From an uncultured Parabacteroides sp. (GTDB lineage Bacteria; Bacteroidota; Bacteroidia; Bacteroidales; Tannerellaceae): DNA of 23,369 nucleotides. The stretch spans positions 1 to 23,369 of the forward strand of contig CAKVBA010000042.1 of the NCBI GenBank assembly GCA_934725305.1. The letters are read 5' to 3'. Of this stretch, positions 14,816 to 21,950 are shown piece by piece. The translations under genes and the position numbers were made by a program. Numbering within the stretch: position 1 is the first letter of the stretch; every line of letters begins with the position of its first letter. The notes below the pieces were generated by a model. It saw only the letters and a program-made list of their open reading frames with translations, was not told the DNA's origin and searched no databases.

Positions 14816-15796
14816 ATGTCTGCAATTAAATGTATTGGTATTTTGACGTCGGGAGGAGATGCTCCTGGTATGAACGCTGCAATTCGTGCGGTAACTCGTT
14901 CGGCTATCTTTAATGGTATAAAGGTAAAAGGTATTTACCGAGGTTATAAGGGTATGATTACGGACGAGATAGAAGAGTTCAAGACGCAAAATGTGAGTAA
15001 TATCATCCAGCGAGGTGGGACTATATTGAAGACGGCACGTTGTGTTGAATTCAAAACACCGGAAGGACGTAAGCAGGCTCATGACAAGCTGGTGGAGCAT
15101 GGCATTGACGCCTTGGTGGTTATCGGTGGCGATGGCTCTTTGACCGGAGCCCGTATATTTGCAGATGAATTTAATATGCCGATTGTGGGATTGCCCGGTA
15201 CAATCGATAATGATTTGTATGGTACTGATGTGACAATTGGTTATGATACAGCCTTGAATACCATCATGGAGTGTGTCGATAAGATTCGCGACACGGCCAC
15301 TTCGCACGAACGTCTGTTCTTTATTGAGGTGATGGGTCGTGATGCCGGTTTCCTGGCTTTGAATGGAGCTATTGCTGCCGGAGCAGAGGCCGCTATTATT
15401 CCTGAGATTTCGTTGGAAAAGGACCAGTTGGCCGAGATGATTGAGACAGGTTTCCGTAAGTCTAAGAGCAGTAGTATCGTGTTGGTTGCCGAAAGTGATG
15501 TGACTGGCGGTGCTATGGGTGTTGCCGAACGTGTCAAGAAAGAATATCCTCAGTTCGATGTGCGTGTGTCTATCTTGGGTCACCTTCAGCGTGGAGGTTC
15601 TCCTTCTGCGTCAGACCGTATTATGGCAACTCGTATGGGTGTGGCTGCCATTGATGCTTTGTTGGACGGACAACGCAATGTGATGATCGGTATTCAGAAT
15701 GATCAGATTGTGAACGTGCCCTTCTCTAAGGCTATCAAGAATGATAAGCCGTTGAACCGCGATTTGTTGAATGCTTTGCGCATCTCATCCATCTAA
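14816..15796 (+). CDS. pfkA: ATP-dependent 6-phosphofructokinase
   Basis: PfkA phosphorylates fructose 6-phosphate to fructose 1,6-bisphosphate, the committed step of glycolysis. The 326-residue protein has [24 protein letters not shown] (104-108), PGTIDND with catalytic Asp131, and [10 protein letters not shown]. Gly in GGDGS and Gly in PGTIDND mark the ATP-using form; diphosphate-using enzymes carry Asp and Lys there. The length is that of the bacterial tetrameric enzyme. It has its own -7 box at 14780-14787. Its stop codon sits in the loop of a perfect hairpin (15784-15804). Confidence 0.96.
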   Translation: MSAIKCIGILTSGGDAPGMNAAIRAVTRSAIFNGIKVKGIYRGYKGMITDEIEEFKTQNVSNIIQRGGTILKTARCVEFKTPEGRKQAHDKLVEHGIDALVVIGGDGSLTGARIFADEFNMPIVGLPGTIDNDLYGTDVTIGYDTALNTIMECVDKIRDTATSHERLFFIEVMGRDAGFLALNGAIAAGAEAAIIPEISLEKDQLAEMIETGFRKSKSSSIVLVAESDVTGGAMGVAERVKKEYPQFDVRVSILGHLQRGGSPSASDRIMATRMGVAAIDALLDGQRNVMIGIQNDQIVNVPFSKAIKNDKPLNRDLLNALRISSI

Positions 15797-15804
15797 TGGA
15801 TGAG
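15784..15804 (+). other. Perfect hairpin around the pfkA stop codon
   Basis: CTCATCCAT (15784-15792) and ATGGATGAG (15796-15804) form a 9-bp stem with a 3-nt loop that holds most of the TAA stop codon (15794-15796). No T-run follows, so it is not a standard terminator. It might stabilise the mRNA end or pause transcription, which is inference. Confidence 0.6.
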
Positions 15805-15902
15805 GGGCAAGGTTGCGGGTGTTTCATTGTTCTGAAAATTAGGTCTTTGAAGTAGTCTGTCTGCTGTTGTTCTTAGAACTAATAAACCATTTTCTTATAA
15901 TC

Positions 15903-15995
15903 AATTTGCTTTATCACATCATGTGGATATGCTTTGTCACAATATGTGCGAAACCTTAGTCACATCATGTGATAAAGCTTTTGCACATTATGTGG
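15903..15995. repeat. Array of four 11-bp palindromes at exact 23-bp spacing
   Basis: CACATCATGTG (15915-15925), CACAATATGTG (15938-15948), CACATCATGTG (15961-15971) and CACATTATGTG (15984-15994) begin exactly 23 bp apart. Three are perfect CACAT-N-ATGTG palindromes and the second deviates at one arm position. The 12-bp spacers are themselves related, tending to an AAAGCTTT-like core, and a matching spacer (15903-15914) precedes the first site. The array lies in the 488-bp gap between pfkA and trmB. Confidence 0.85.
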
Positions 15996-16182
15996 CAAAA
16001 CTATACTATAGCTTCGAATAGAGTAGAAAGAGCTTATTTACATCTTAATCTCTGAATAGGATTTAACCAATGACGATTTCTCTCGCCTTTCACTTCTTTA
16101 CTAGAAATCGAAGATAGGATGCGGCTTGGTAGTGCTTCGCTTAAAAGTAAACTTTTAGCTTGCTACTGCTCTCGCCTTTCAC

Positions 16183-16190
16183 TATCTTTG
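16183..16190 (+). promoter_or_regulatory. Upstream -7 box in the tandem repeat (trmB P2)
   Basis: TATCTTTG is preceded at 20 bp by CTTG (16159-16162), a 3-of-4 match to the -33 TTTG. It is also half of an imperfect inverted repeat, CTATCTT...AAGATAG (16182-16207). The leader to trmB would be about 95 nt. Confidence 0.5.
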
Positions 16191-16272
16191 ATAGAAATCG
16201 AAGATAGGATGCGGCTCGGCAGTGCTTCGCTTAAAAGTAAACTTTTAGCTTGCTACTGCTCTCGCCTTTCAC

Positions 16273-16280
16273 TATCTTTG
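16273..16280 (+). promoter_or_regulatory. -7 box directly before trmB (P1)
   Basis: TATCTTTG ends four bases before ATG 16285, with CTTG (16249-16252) 20 bp upstream as -33. Given that start sites lie a few bases after this box, the transcript would be leaderless or nearly so. Confidence 0.65.
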
Positions 16281-16284
16281 CAGT

Positions 16285-17043
16285 ATGGGAAAGAATAAAT
16301 TAGCTAAGTTTGACGATATGGCGGGTTATCCGCATGTGTTTCAATATCCTTTTGCCGCACTTCAGGAAAAGGGATTTGAGATGAGAGGACATTGGAATGA
16401 ACAGTTCTTCAAGAATGATCATCCTATTGTGCTCGAATTGGGTTGTGGTAAAGGTGAATATACCGTAGGTTTGGGAAAACTGTTTCCCGAGAAGAACTTT
16501 ATCGGTATCGATATTAAAGGAGCCCGCATGTGGAGCGGAGCTAAGGAGTCGTTGGAGGCCGGCATGACCAATGTGGCTTTTTTGCGTACCAGCATTGAAC
16601 TGATTGCCCACTTTTTTGCTCCGGGCGAGGTGGCTGAGATCTGGATTACTTTCCCCGATCCACAGATGAAGAAGGTCAACAAGCGACTGACTTCTACCCG
16701 TTTTATGAAGATGTATCGGGAGATTCTCTCAGGTGAAGGTATTATCCATCTGAAGACAGACAGTAATTTCATGTTTACCTATACACAAGAGATGGTAAAA
16801 GCCAACCAATTGCCGGTGTTGTTCGCTACAGATGATCTGTATCATTCAGACCTGGCAGATGCTGTTCTTTCTATCCGAACCTATTACGAACAGCAGTGGC
16901 TCGACCGTGGATTGAATATTAAATACATCAAATTTATCTGTGAAGAGCGCGAAGAGTGGATTGAGCCGGATGTTGAGATCGAATATGATCCCTATCGAAG
17001 CTTTAATCGTAGTAAACGTAGTGCCTTGGCTTCGGGCAAATAA
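16285..17043 (+). CDS. trmB: tRNA (guanine-N7)-methyltransferase
   Basis: TrmB methylates G46 in the variable loop of many tRNAs, using SAM. The 252-residue protein has the SAM-binding motif [16 protein letters not shown] (about residues 50-65), [18 protein letters not shown], the substrate motif [20 protein letters not shown] and [12 protein letters not shown]. The N-terminus [19 protein letters not shown] is the form I know from Bacteroides relatives, which supports ATG 16285 even though a -7 box stands only four bases upstream. No ribosome site fits before this start. It is followed by mrp after 32 bp, likely in one transcript. Confidence 0.94.
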   Translation: MGKNKLAKFDDMAGYPHVFQYPFAALQEKGFEMRGHWNEQFFKNDHPIVLELGCGKGEYTVGLGKLFPEKNFIGIDIKGARMWSGAKESLEAGMTNVAFLRTSIELIAHFFAPGEVAEIWITFPDPQMKKVNKRLTSTRFMKMYREILSGEGIIHLKTDSNFMFTYTQEMVKANQLPVLFATDDLYHSDLADAVLSIRTYYEQQWLDRGLNIKYIKFICEEREEWIEPDVEIEYDPYRSFNRSKRSALASGK

Positions 17044-17075
17044 GAAAGATATCAATTAAAAAATATAGAGTAATT

Positions 17076-18185
17076 ATGACAATCTATCCAAGTCTAATCA
17101 TGGACGCATTGCGTACAGTGCGTTATCCGGGTACGGGTAAAGACATCGTAACCATGGAGATGGTGGAGGATAATATCCGTATAGATGGTATGAACGTGAC
17201 CTTCTCATTGTTGTTCGAGAAGCCCAACGATCCATTTATTCGTTCCGTGGTGAAAGCGGCCGAAACAGCTATCCTCACCTATGTAAGTCCAGAAGTTAAC
17301 ATTCGAGGTAATATCACCGTAAAGGCTCGTCAGTTGTCGCGCCCCGAACCCGACAAACTGTTGCCTCACGTAAAGAATATCATTGCAGTCTCTTCTGGTA
17401 AGGGTGGCGTTGGTAAGAGTACTGTTGCCGCCAACTTGGCTGTAGCATTGGCTTTACAGGGTTATAAAGTGGGTTTGTTGGATGCCGATATCTTTGGTCC
17501 GTCGCAGCCCAAGATGTTTAACTTGGAAGAGGCTCATCCTTATATGGTCGAGGTTGAGGGTCGTGAATTGATTCAGCCGGCCGAGAACTATGGTGTAAAG
17601 ATGTTGTCAATCGGCTTCTTTGTGAATAAGAATGATGCGGTGTTGTGGCGTGGTGCTATGGCAAGTAACGCATTGAAGCAGTTGATTGGTGATGCCAACT
17701 GGGGTGAATTGGATTATTTCTTGATAGACCTTCCTCCCGGAACCAGTGATATCCATCTGACAATGGTTCAGACATTGGCTATTACAGGAGCGGTGGTTGT
17801 CTGCACTCCGCAGGAGGTTGCTTTGGCCGATGCTCGTAAAGGTATCAGTATGTTCACCGGTGAAAAGGTGAATGTTCCCGTATTGGGTTTGATCGAGAAC
17901 ATGGCTTGGTTTACTCCGGCAGAGCTTCCCGAGAATAAATATTATCTGTTCGGAAAAGAGGGTTGTAAGCGTTTGGCAGAAGAGTTGAATGTGCCTCTCT
18001 TGGGACAGATTCCTATTGTACAGAGCATCTGTGAAGGTGGCGATACCGGTAAGCCGGTTGCCTTGAATCCGGATAGCATCACAGGTAAGGCTTTCCAGGA
18101 ATTGGCAGCCAATGTGGTGAAGCAGAATGCTTATCGTATAGAGCATCAGGCGCCAACTAAGCGTGTGATTGTTACGAAGAAGTAA
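17076..18185 (+). CDS. Mrp/NBP35-family Fe-S cluster carrier ATPase
   Basis: Mrp/ApbC proteins are P-loop ATPases that bind and pass on Fe-S clusters. The 369-residue protein has an N-terminal MIP18 (DUF59) domain (about 5-85) and a ParA/MinD-like ATPase domain with the deviant Walker A KGGVGKS (109-115), LDADIFGPSQPKMF and DLPPGTSDIHLTM. The CxxC pair that binds the bridging cluster in E. coli Mrp (ApbC) and Nbp35 is missing. After ENMAW the sequence reads FTPAELPENKYY with no cysteines. My recollection is that other Bacteroides-group Mrp proteins share this, so it may be a lineage form rather than damage. It is downstream of trmB and followed by a fold-back element. Confidence 0.92.
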   Translation: MTIYPSLIMDALRTVRYPGTGKDIVTMEMVEDNIRIDGMNVTFSLLFEKPNDPFIRSVVKAAETAILTYVSPEVNIRGNITVKARQLSRPEPDKLLPHVKNIIAVSSGKGGVGKSTVAANLAVALALQGYKVGLLDADIFGPSQPKMFNLEEAHPYMVEVEGRELIQPAENYGVKMLSIGFFVNKNDAVLWRGAMASNALKQLIGDANWGELDYFLIDLPPGTSDIHLTMVQTLAITGAVVVCTPQEVALADARKGISMFTGEKVNVPVLGLIENMAWFTPAELPENKYYLFGKEGCKRLAEELNVPLLGQIPIVQSICEGGDTGKPVALNPDSITGKAFQELAANVVKQNAYRIEHQAPTKRVIVTKK

Positions 18186-18195
18186 GACGTTCGTC

Positions 18196-18391
18196 ATAAT
18201 CCCAAAACGGTCATTAGGCCGTTAAATATATAATTTAAAATAACTGCTTGCAGTCTTTTGTTTTTTATAAGGCATCTTTTGCTTGTTTTTAATTCGCAAT
18301 AGCTCGCTATTACTCATTAAAAGGCAAACAAAATCCACTCTTCTAAAAAGACAAAATACAAGCAAGCCCTAATGACCGATTTGGGATAATT
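18196..18391. repeat. 196-bp imperfect fold-back element with 23-bp inverted ends
   Basis: The ends 18196-18218 and 18369-18391 are inverted copies of ATAATCCCAAA(A/T)CGGTCATTAGG type, 21 of 23 matching. The interior continues the symmetry (GCTTGC...GCAAGC, stretches rich in CTTTTGT) to a tip AATAGC-TC-GCTATT at 18298-18311. The left arm carries about 27 extra bases. It begins 10 bp after the mrp stop codon. It holds no gene, and could be a MITE-like element or simply a long structured 3' end. Confidence 0.7.
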
Positions 18392-18457
18392 GCAAACTGC
18401 TGCGTTGCTATCGGAATTCGATCTCAGCACCATGCGTTTCGCCAATTCTGACAAACC
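18386..18457 (+). repeat. Dispersed intergenic repeat, copy C
   Basis: ATAATTG at its start overlaps the right end of the fold-back element. The block contains CTGCTGCGTTGCTATCGG and continues into AATTCGA, matching copy A (5004-5076), and ends TGACAAACC just before a terminator, as in copy A. Its first 20 bp match copy B at 5311. Confidence 0.65.
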
Positions 18458-18461
18458 AAGA

Positions 18462-18507
18462 AAAGGGGTTGTATCAAAATGGATCGTTTTGATGCAGCCC
18501 CTTTTTT
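18462..18507. terminator. Bidirectional terminator between mrp and the OmpA-family gene
   Basis: AAAAGGGGTTGTATCAAAA faces TTTTGATGCAGCCCC followed by six T. The stem is about 15 bp with one or two mismatches and is flanked by A- and T-runs, so it can serve both convergent genes. The ATCAAAA/TTTTGAT part is shared with the terminator at 5082-5119. Confidence 0.88.
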
Positions 18508-18530
18508 AGATGTGATTATTTCTAATTCTC

Positions 18531-20507
18531 TTAGAATAGATTATAGTTGGTACGCAGTACTTTGAATTCGGTACGGCGATTGATCTGGTCGGCAATTTCA
18601 ATCTGTTCGGGAGTAAGTTGCAAGACAAACTCTTCAGTCAAGACATCGCCCTCTTTCAAGAAGTCGTACATCTTTGCCATTTTCTTGTTAATCACTTTCG
18701 GCATACTTTCTCCATATCCTTTTGCTTCGAGGCGATCTTTGTTGATTCCGCCGGCAATCAGATAATCGACAACCGATTGTGCCCGTCGTTGAGCCAACCT
18801 TTCATTGTATTTCTCAGTTCCCTTGCGGTCGGTGTGAGCGCCCAATTCAATGGTAACATTGGGATTGTCATTTAGCATCTTGATCATCTCATCCAATGCC
18901 TTCTTTGACTCAGGGCGCAACGTGGCCTTATCAAAGTCGTAGAAGATGTTTTCAATCACCACCGGCTTGCTGATCGGTGACAGGAAGAAGTCCACAATAT
19001 AGGTTTCGTTCTTCTCTTCCGGTCCGGTCTTCAATTCAAAGTTCTGATTCAGGTAGCCACGAGCACTGGCCATCATCACATAGCGGATATCACGTTCCAA
19101 TTCCACTCGATAGGATCCATCTTTCTTAACCGGCACTTTCACGTTCAGACCATCTTTACCCACGATGCGGACAGTCGCATCTTCTATTGGCTCTTCATCC
19201 ATATCGCTGACATAGCCTTCGATAAAGACCGTTATGGTTGGTAGCTCGAATGAATAGAGATGGTCATAGCCACGGGCATCATTACGGTTTGAGCTGAAGA
19301 AGCCCTTTTCTTCCTTGCCGGCGAAGGTGATGCCGAAGTCATCGCCTGCCGAGTTGATTGGTGCCTGCAGATTAGACACATGCCAATGTCCGGTGCTGTC
19401 CATCTTGGCCATAAAGAGGTCGAGACCGCCCATGCCCGGATGGCCATTGGAGGCAAAATAGAGAGTGACCGAGTCGCGCACATAGGGAAACAGCTCATCA
19501 CCCGGCGTGTTGATCTCTTCTCCCAAGTTCTCCATCGGTCCGAAATCGTTACCTACGACACGCGCTCTGAAAATGTCTTTACCACCGAAACCACCTACAG
19601 CATCTGATACAAAGTAGAGATATTTGCCGTCGGGCGAAATGGAAGGATGACCTAAAGCGGTAACAGAGTCTTTAACAATGGTTGCACGCGTTCCCTTTCC
19701 CCATTTGGCACTACTGCGTGTCGAGATATAAATCTCAGCTGTACGCGGACCGTCCGGATCTTGAGCACAATAGGTATAATACATCGTATTGCCATCCGCC
19801 GAAAAGGATGGTGTGCCTTCGTCAAACTCGGTATTCACCTCATCTTCCAGTTCAACCGGATCCAGCCAAGCGCCTTTTTCATTCTGTTTCACAAGGAAAA
19901 GATTGTTGTTGTTCTGACCGGTGATGGCACTGGTTTTAGCCTCTTTGTCCTTACTGCGAGATGAGGCAAAATAGAGCTGGTCAAACTTATCGCCTGTCAG
20001 CATGGGACTGAATTCTCCTCGTCGGGAGTTGAACTTATCCATGCGTCGCACCACATAACGTGTCGGCTCCTTTTTCCATTTAGCAGCCAGTTCGCAGCCT
20101 TGTATGCCGTTGATGGCTAATAGATTGGACGGGTCGTGGCTCAGATAGGTGTCGTAATACTTGATAGCCTCGGGATAACGTCCGGTCTTGTGTAGCATCT
20201 GTCCCAAGCGTAGCTGTACGATGCTGTCGGGATAATCGTAGTGCACCGCATTCAGATAGGCACTGGTGGCTTTGGCTGTATTATTGATGAGGCGGTTACA
20301 TTCAGCCATACGGAAAGCAATATATCCACGCAGATCTCGCTTCTTGGGCGAGGTCTTTGTGTATATTTTACGGTAGATGGCAGCCGCTTCGTAATATTCG
20401 CCAATGCGTTGCTTCTCTTCGGCATCGCTGAGCTTGGCCGTTTTGCATGAGAAAAGCATAGTGGCCAAGGATGCTATACATAGCAATAGTGTAAAATAGG
20501 CTTTCAT
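18531..20507 (-). CDS. PorE-like OmpA-family lipoprotein (TPR, beta-propeller, CRD, OmpA)
   Basis: The 658-residue product starts as a lipoprotein: MKAYFTLLLCIASLATMLFS followed by Cys21. I chose this ATG over one seven codons upstream because it gives a compact signal peptide. Domains in order are TPR-like helices (about 30-130), PD40/WD-type propeller repeats (about 155-425; FSADGNTMYY, ISPDGKYLYFVSD), a carboxypeptidase-regulatory-like fold (427-513, from VFIEGYVSDMDEEP) and an OmpA C-terminal peptidoglycan-binding domain (about 514-658; GAHTDRKGTEKYNERLAQRR, NRRTEFKVL). A ~30-residue insertion (KMAKMYDFLKEG onward) interrupts the last domain. This order and length match PorE (PG1058) of Porphyromonas gingivalis, a periplasmic type IX secretion component that binds peptidoglycan. 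Other OmpA-family lipoproteins share the design, so the role is tentative. It follows the queA-type gene by 66 bp on the same strand. Confidence 0.85.
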   Translation of the reverse strand: MKAYFTLLLCIASLATMLFSCKTAKLSDAEEKQRIGEYYEAAAIYRKIYTKTSPKKRDLRGYIAFRMAECNRLINNTAKATSAYLNAVHYDYPDSIVQLRLGQMLHKTGRYPEAIKYYDTYLSHDPSNLLAINGIQGCELAAKWKKEPTRYVVRRMDKFNSRRGEFSPMLTGDKFDQLYFASSRSKDKEAKTSAITGQNNNNLFLVKQNEKGAWLDPVELEDEVNTEFDEGTPSFSADGNTMYYTYCAQDPDGPRTAEIYISTRSSAKWGKGTRATIVKDSVTALGHPSISPDGKYLYFVSDAVGGFGGKDIFRARVVGNDFGPMENLGEEINTPGDELFPYVRDSVTLYFASNGHPGMGGLDLFMAKMDSTGHWHVSNLQAPINSAGDDFGITFAGKEEKGFFSSNRNDARGYDHLYSFELPTITVFIEGYVSDMDEEPIEDATVRIVGKDGLNVKVPVKKDGSYRVELERDIRYVMMASARGYLNQNFELKTGPEEKNETYIVDFFLSPISKPVVIENIFYDFDKATLRPESKKALDEMIKMLNDNPNVTIELGAHTDRKGTEKYNERLAQRRAQSVVDYLIAGGINKDRLEAKGYGESMPKVINKKMAKMYDFLKEGDVLTEEFVLQLTPEQIEIADQINRRTEFKVLRTNYNLF

Positions 20508-20573
20508 GAAGTCCAAAAGATTTGTCACATATTAATTATAACGAATGGGCCTGCTTCTTATTGTATGGATTGG

Positions 20574-21794
20574 TTACAATAGTAGTGAGCTGTCGCCATA
20601 GCTGAGGAAGCGGAAATCGTGCGACAAGGCATAGTCGTAGATCGGCTTCCAGTTACCTTTTACAAAGGCCGAGATCAACAGCAACAGTGTGCTCTTAGGC
20701 TGATGGAAGTTGGTTATGATGCCACGCACCACCTTGAAAGTGTAGCCCGGAGCAATGATAATCTGGGTGGCAGTCACCAACTTGTCGGCCTTGCGGCGAT
20801 CGAGATAGTCCAGTATCTGTTGCAATGCCTCTTGCGGCGATAGGCGGTTGTTCTCCTCTTTATAGGGCATCCATTGATTAACTACCAGCTCTTCACTGGT
20901 CGCTTCCGGATGCGAAGCCAATGCCACGCCGATATAATAGAGACTCTCCAAGGTGCGCACCGATGTGGTTCCAACGGCAATAATTTTACCTAAGTTCTTT
21001 TGGATACGTTCGATACTTTCACGGCGTACAGAGATGAACTCGGTGTGCATTTCGTGTCCTTCTATCGTCTCGCTTTTGACCGGTTTGAAGGTTCCTGCAC
21101 CCACATGCAGCGTGACCTCTTCTCGGCCAATGCCATGTGCATCAATATCGGCCAACACTTCCGGCGTGAAATGTAATCCAGCCGTGGGAGCTGCTACCGA
21201 GCCTTTGATCTTGGAATAGACAGTCTGATAGGTCTGCAAGTCGCTCTTCTCTGTCTCGCGGTGCAGATAAGGAGGAATCGGCAACACACCGGCTGCATCC
21301 AATATGTCGGCAAAGGTGTATTGCGCATTGTCCCAGCTGAATTCGATTAGATGGCTGTCGCCGTGAGTCTCCTTCTTGATGGCCGAGAGAGTGACCGTCT
21401 CTCCTTGAATCTCAACCTTCTTATGTAAGAAACCCTCTTTCCATTTCTTCAGATTGCCCACCAAGCAGGTCCAACTGCATCGTTTGGTCTGTTGAAATAT
21501 CAGTGCATAATCATGTGGAGCAACCGGCTCCAGACAGAAAATCTCGATGCGCGCACCGGTCTCTTTCTGGAATAACAGTCGAGCCTGGATTACTCTTGTG
21601 TTGTTGAATACCATCAATGAACCTTCCGGCAGATAGTCGGTCAGCTGTTTGAAGATGCTTTCTCCCACGTTACCATCACGGTAAAGCAATAGTTTGGATT
21701 CATCACGTTTGGATAGGGGAAATTTAGCAATGCGCTCGTCTGGCAAGCTGTAGTTATAGTCTTCAATACGTATTTCTTGCGTTCTTGTTGTCAT
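20574..21794 (-). CDS. queA: S-adenosylmethionine:tRNA ribosyltransferase-isomerase (QueA family)
   Basis: QueA moves the ribosyl part of SAM onto 7-aminomethyl-7-deazaguanine in tRNA to make epoxyqueuosine. The 406-residue product has the family motifs PDERIAKFPLSKRDESKLL, VFNNTRVIQARL, VAAPTAGLHFTPEVL, LHVGAGTFKPV, GTTSVRTLES and NFHQPKSTLLLLISAF, and ends FRFLSYGDSSLLL. E. coli QueA has about 356 residues. The extra ~50 lie mainly after GTTSVRTLES, in a segment including YKEENNRLSPQEALQQILDY. Bacteroidales often also carry a canonical-length QueA, so this may be a paralogue. The frame is open upstream to 21902, but the -7 box at 21830-21837 and the conserved start MTTRTQEIRIEDYNY favour 21794. 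Confidence 0.85.
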   Translation of the reverse strand: MTTRTQEIRIEDYNYSLPDERIAKFPLSKRDESKLLLYRDGNVGESIFKQLTDYLPEGSLMVFNNTRVIQARLLFQKETGARIEIFCLEPVAPHDYALIFQQTKRCSWTCLVGNLKKWKEGFLHKKVEIQGETVTLSAIKKETHGDSHLIEFSWDNAQYTFADILDAAGVLPIPPYLHRETEKSDLQTYQTVYSKIKGSVAAPTAGLHFTPEVLADIDAHGIGREEVTLHVGAGTFKPVKSETIEGHEMHTEFISVRRESIERIQKNLGKIIAVGTTSVRTLESLYYIGVALASHPEATSEELVVNQWMPYKEENNRLSPQEALQQILDYLDRRKADKLVTATQIIIAPGYTFKVVRGIITNFHQPKSTLLLLISAFVKGNWKPIYDYALSHDFRFLSYGDSSLLL

Positions 21795-21829
21795 TTTGTA
21801 GTAATTCTCTCTTTTTTCAGACTTGGATG

Positions 21830-21837
21830 CAAAAGTA
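21830..21837 (-). promoter_or_regulatory. -7 box of the queA-type gene
   Basis: On the minus strand TACTTTTG matches TAnnTTTG, 35 bp before ATG 21794, with TTCG at a 19-bp spacing as a partial -33. A second match, TATATTTG, directly precedes it (21838-21845). Confidence 0.65.
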
Positions 21838-21915
21838 CAAATATATTCTGCCTTTTCGAATAGATTATTCCATTGTTTTGAGAAAGCGGTCAATATACAC
21901 AATGAACATAATTAC

Positions 21916-21923
21916 TACCTTTG
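21916..21923 (+). promoter_or_regulatory. -7 box of the DUF2027-Smr gene
   Basis: TACCTTTG is an exact match, 27 bp before ATG 21951. AGAGGT, a possible ribosome site, lies in the short leader. It is divergent from the queA-type promoter 80 bp away. Confidence 0.7.
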
Positions 21924-21950
21924 TGCAGAAATAATAAACAGAGGTAAGAT

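Larger units (their letters stand above)
16081..16280 (+). repeat. Tandem 89/90-bp promoter-bearing repeat upstream of trmB
   Basis: Two long units (16081-16169 and 16170-16259) and a 21-bp third start (16260-16280) all begin TCTCGCCTTTCACT. Each full unit contains GAAGATAGGATGCGGCT, a hairpin TTAAAAGT-AA-ACTTTTAG, and TTGCTACTGC. The second unit and the partial third contain TATCTTTG. The first unit has TTCTTTAC there instead. The array ends four bases before the trmB ATG. Confidence 0.9.

Noticed and set aside
14708..15583. 291-codon minus-strand reading frame opposite pfkA
   Set aside because: It is fully antisense to a well-supported pfkA and has no domain pattern; it is a by-product of codon use.
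15903..15995. CRISPR array
   Set aside because: Repeats are 11 bp and spacers 12 bp, far too short; spacers are related to each other and no cas genes are present.
18372..18457. Coding remnant in dispersed repeat copy C
   Set aside because: One frame is open for about 25 codons, but the homologous copies A and B do not keep it open with similar residues.
21795..21902. 36-residue N-terminal extension of the QueA-type protein
   Set aside because: Two -7 boxes lie within it and the conserved start is at 21794.
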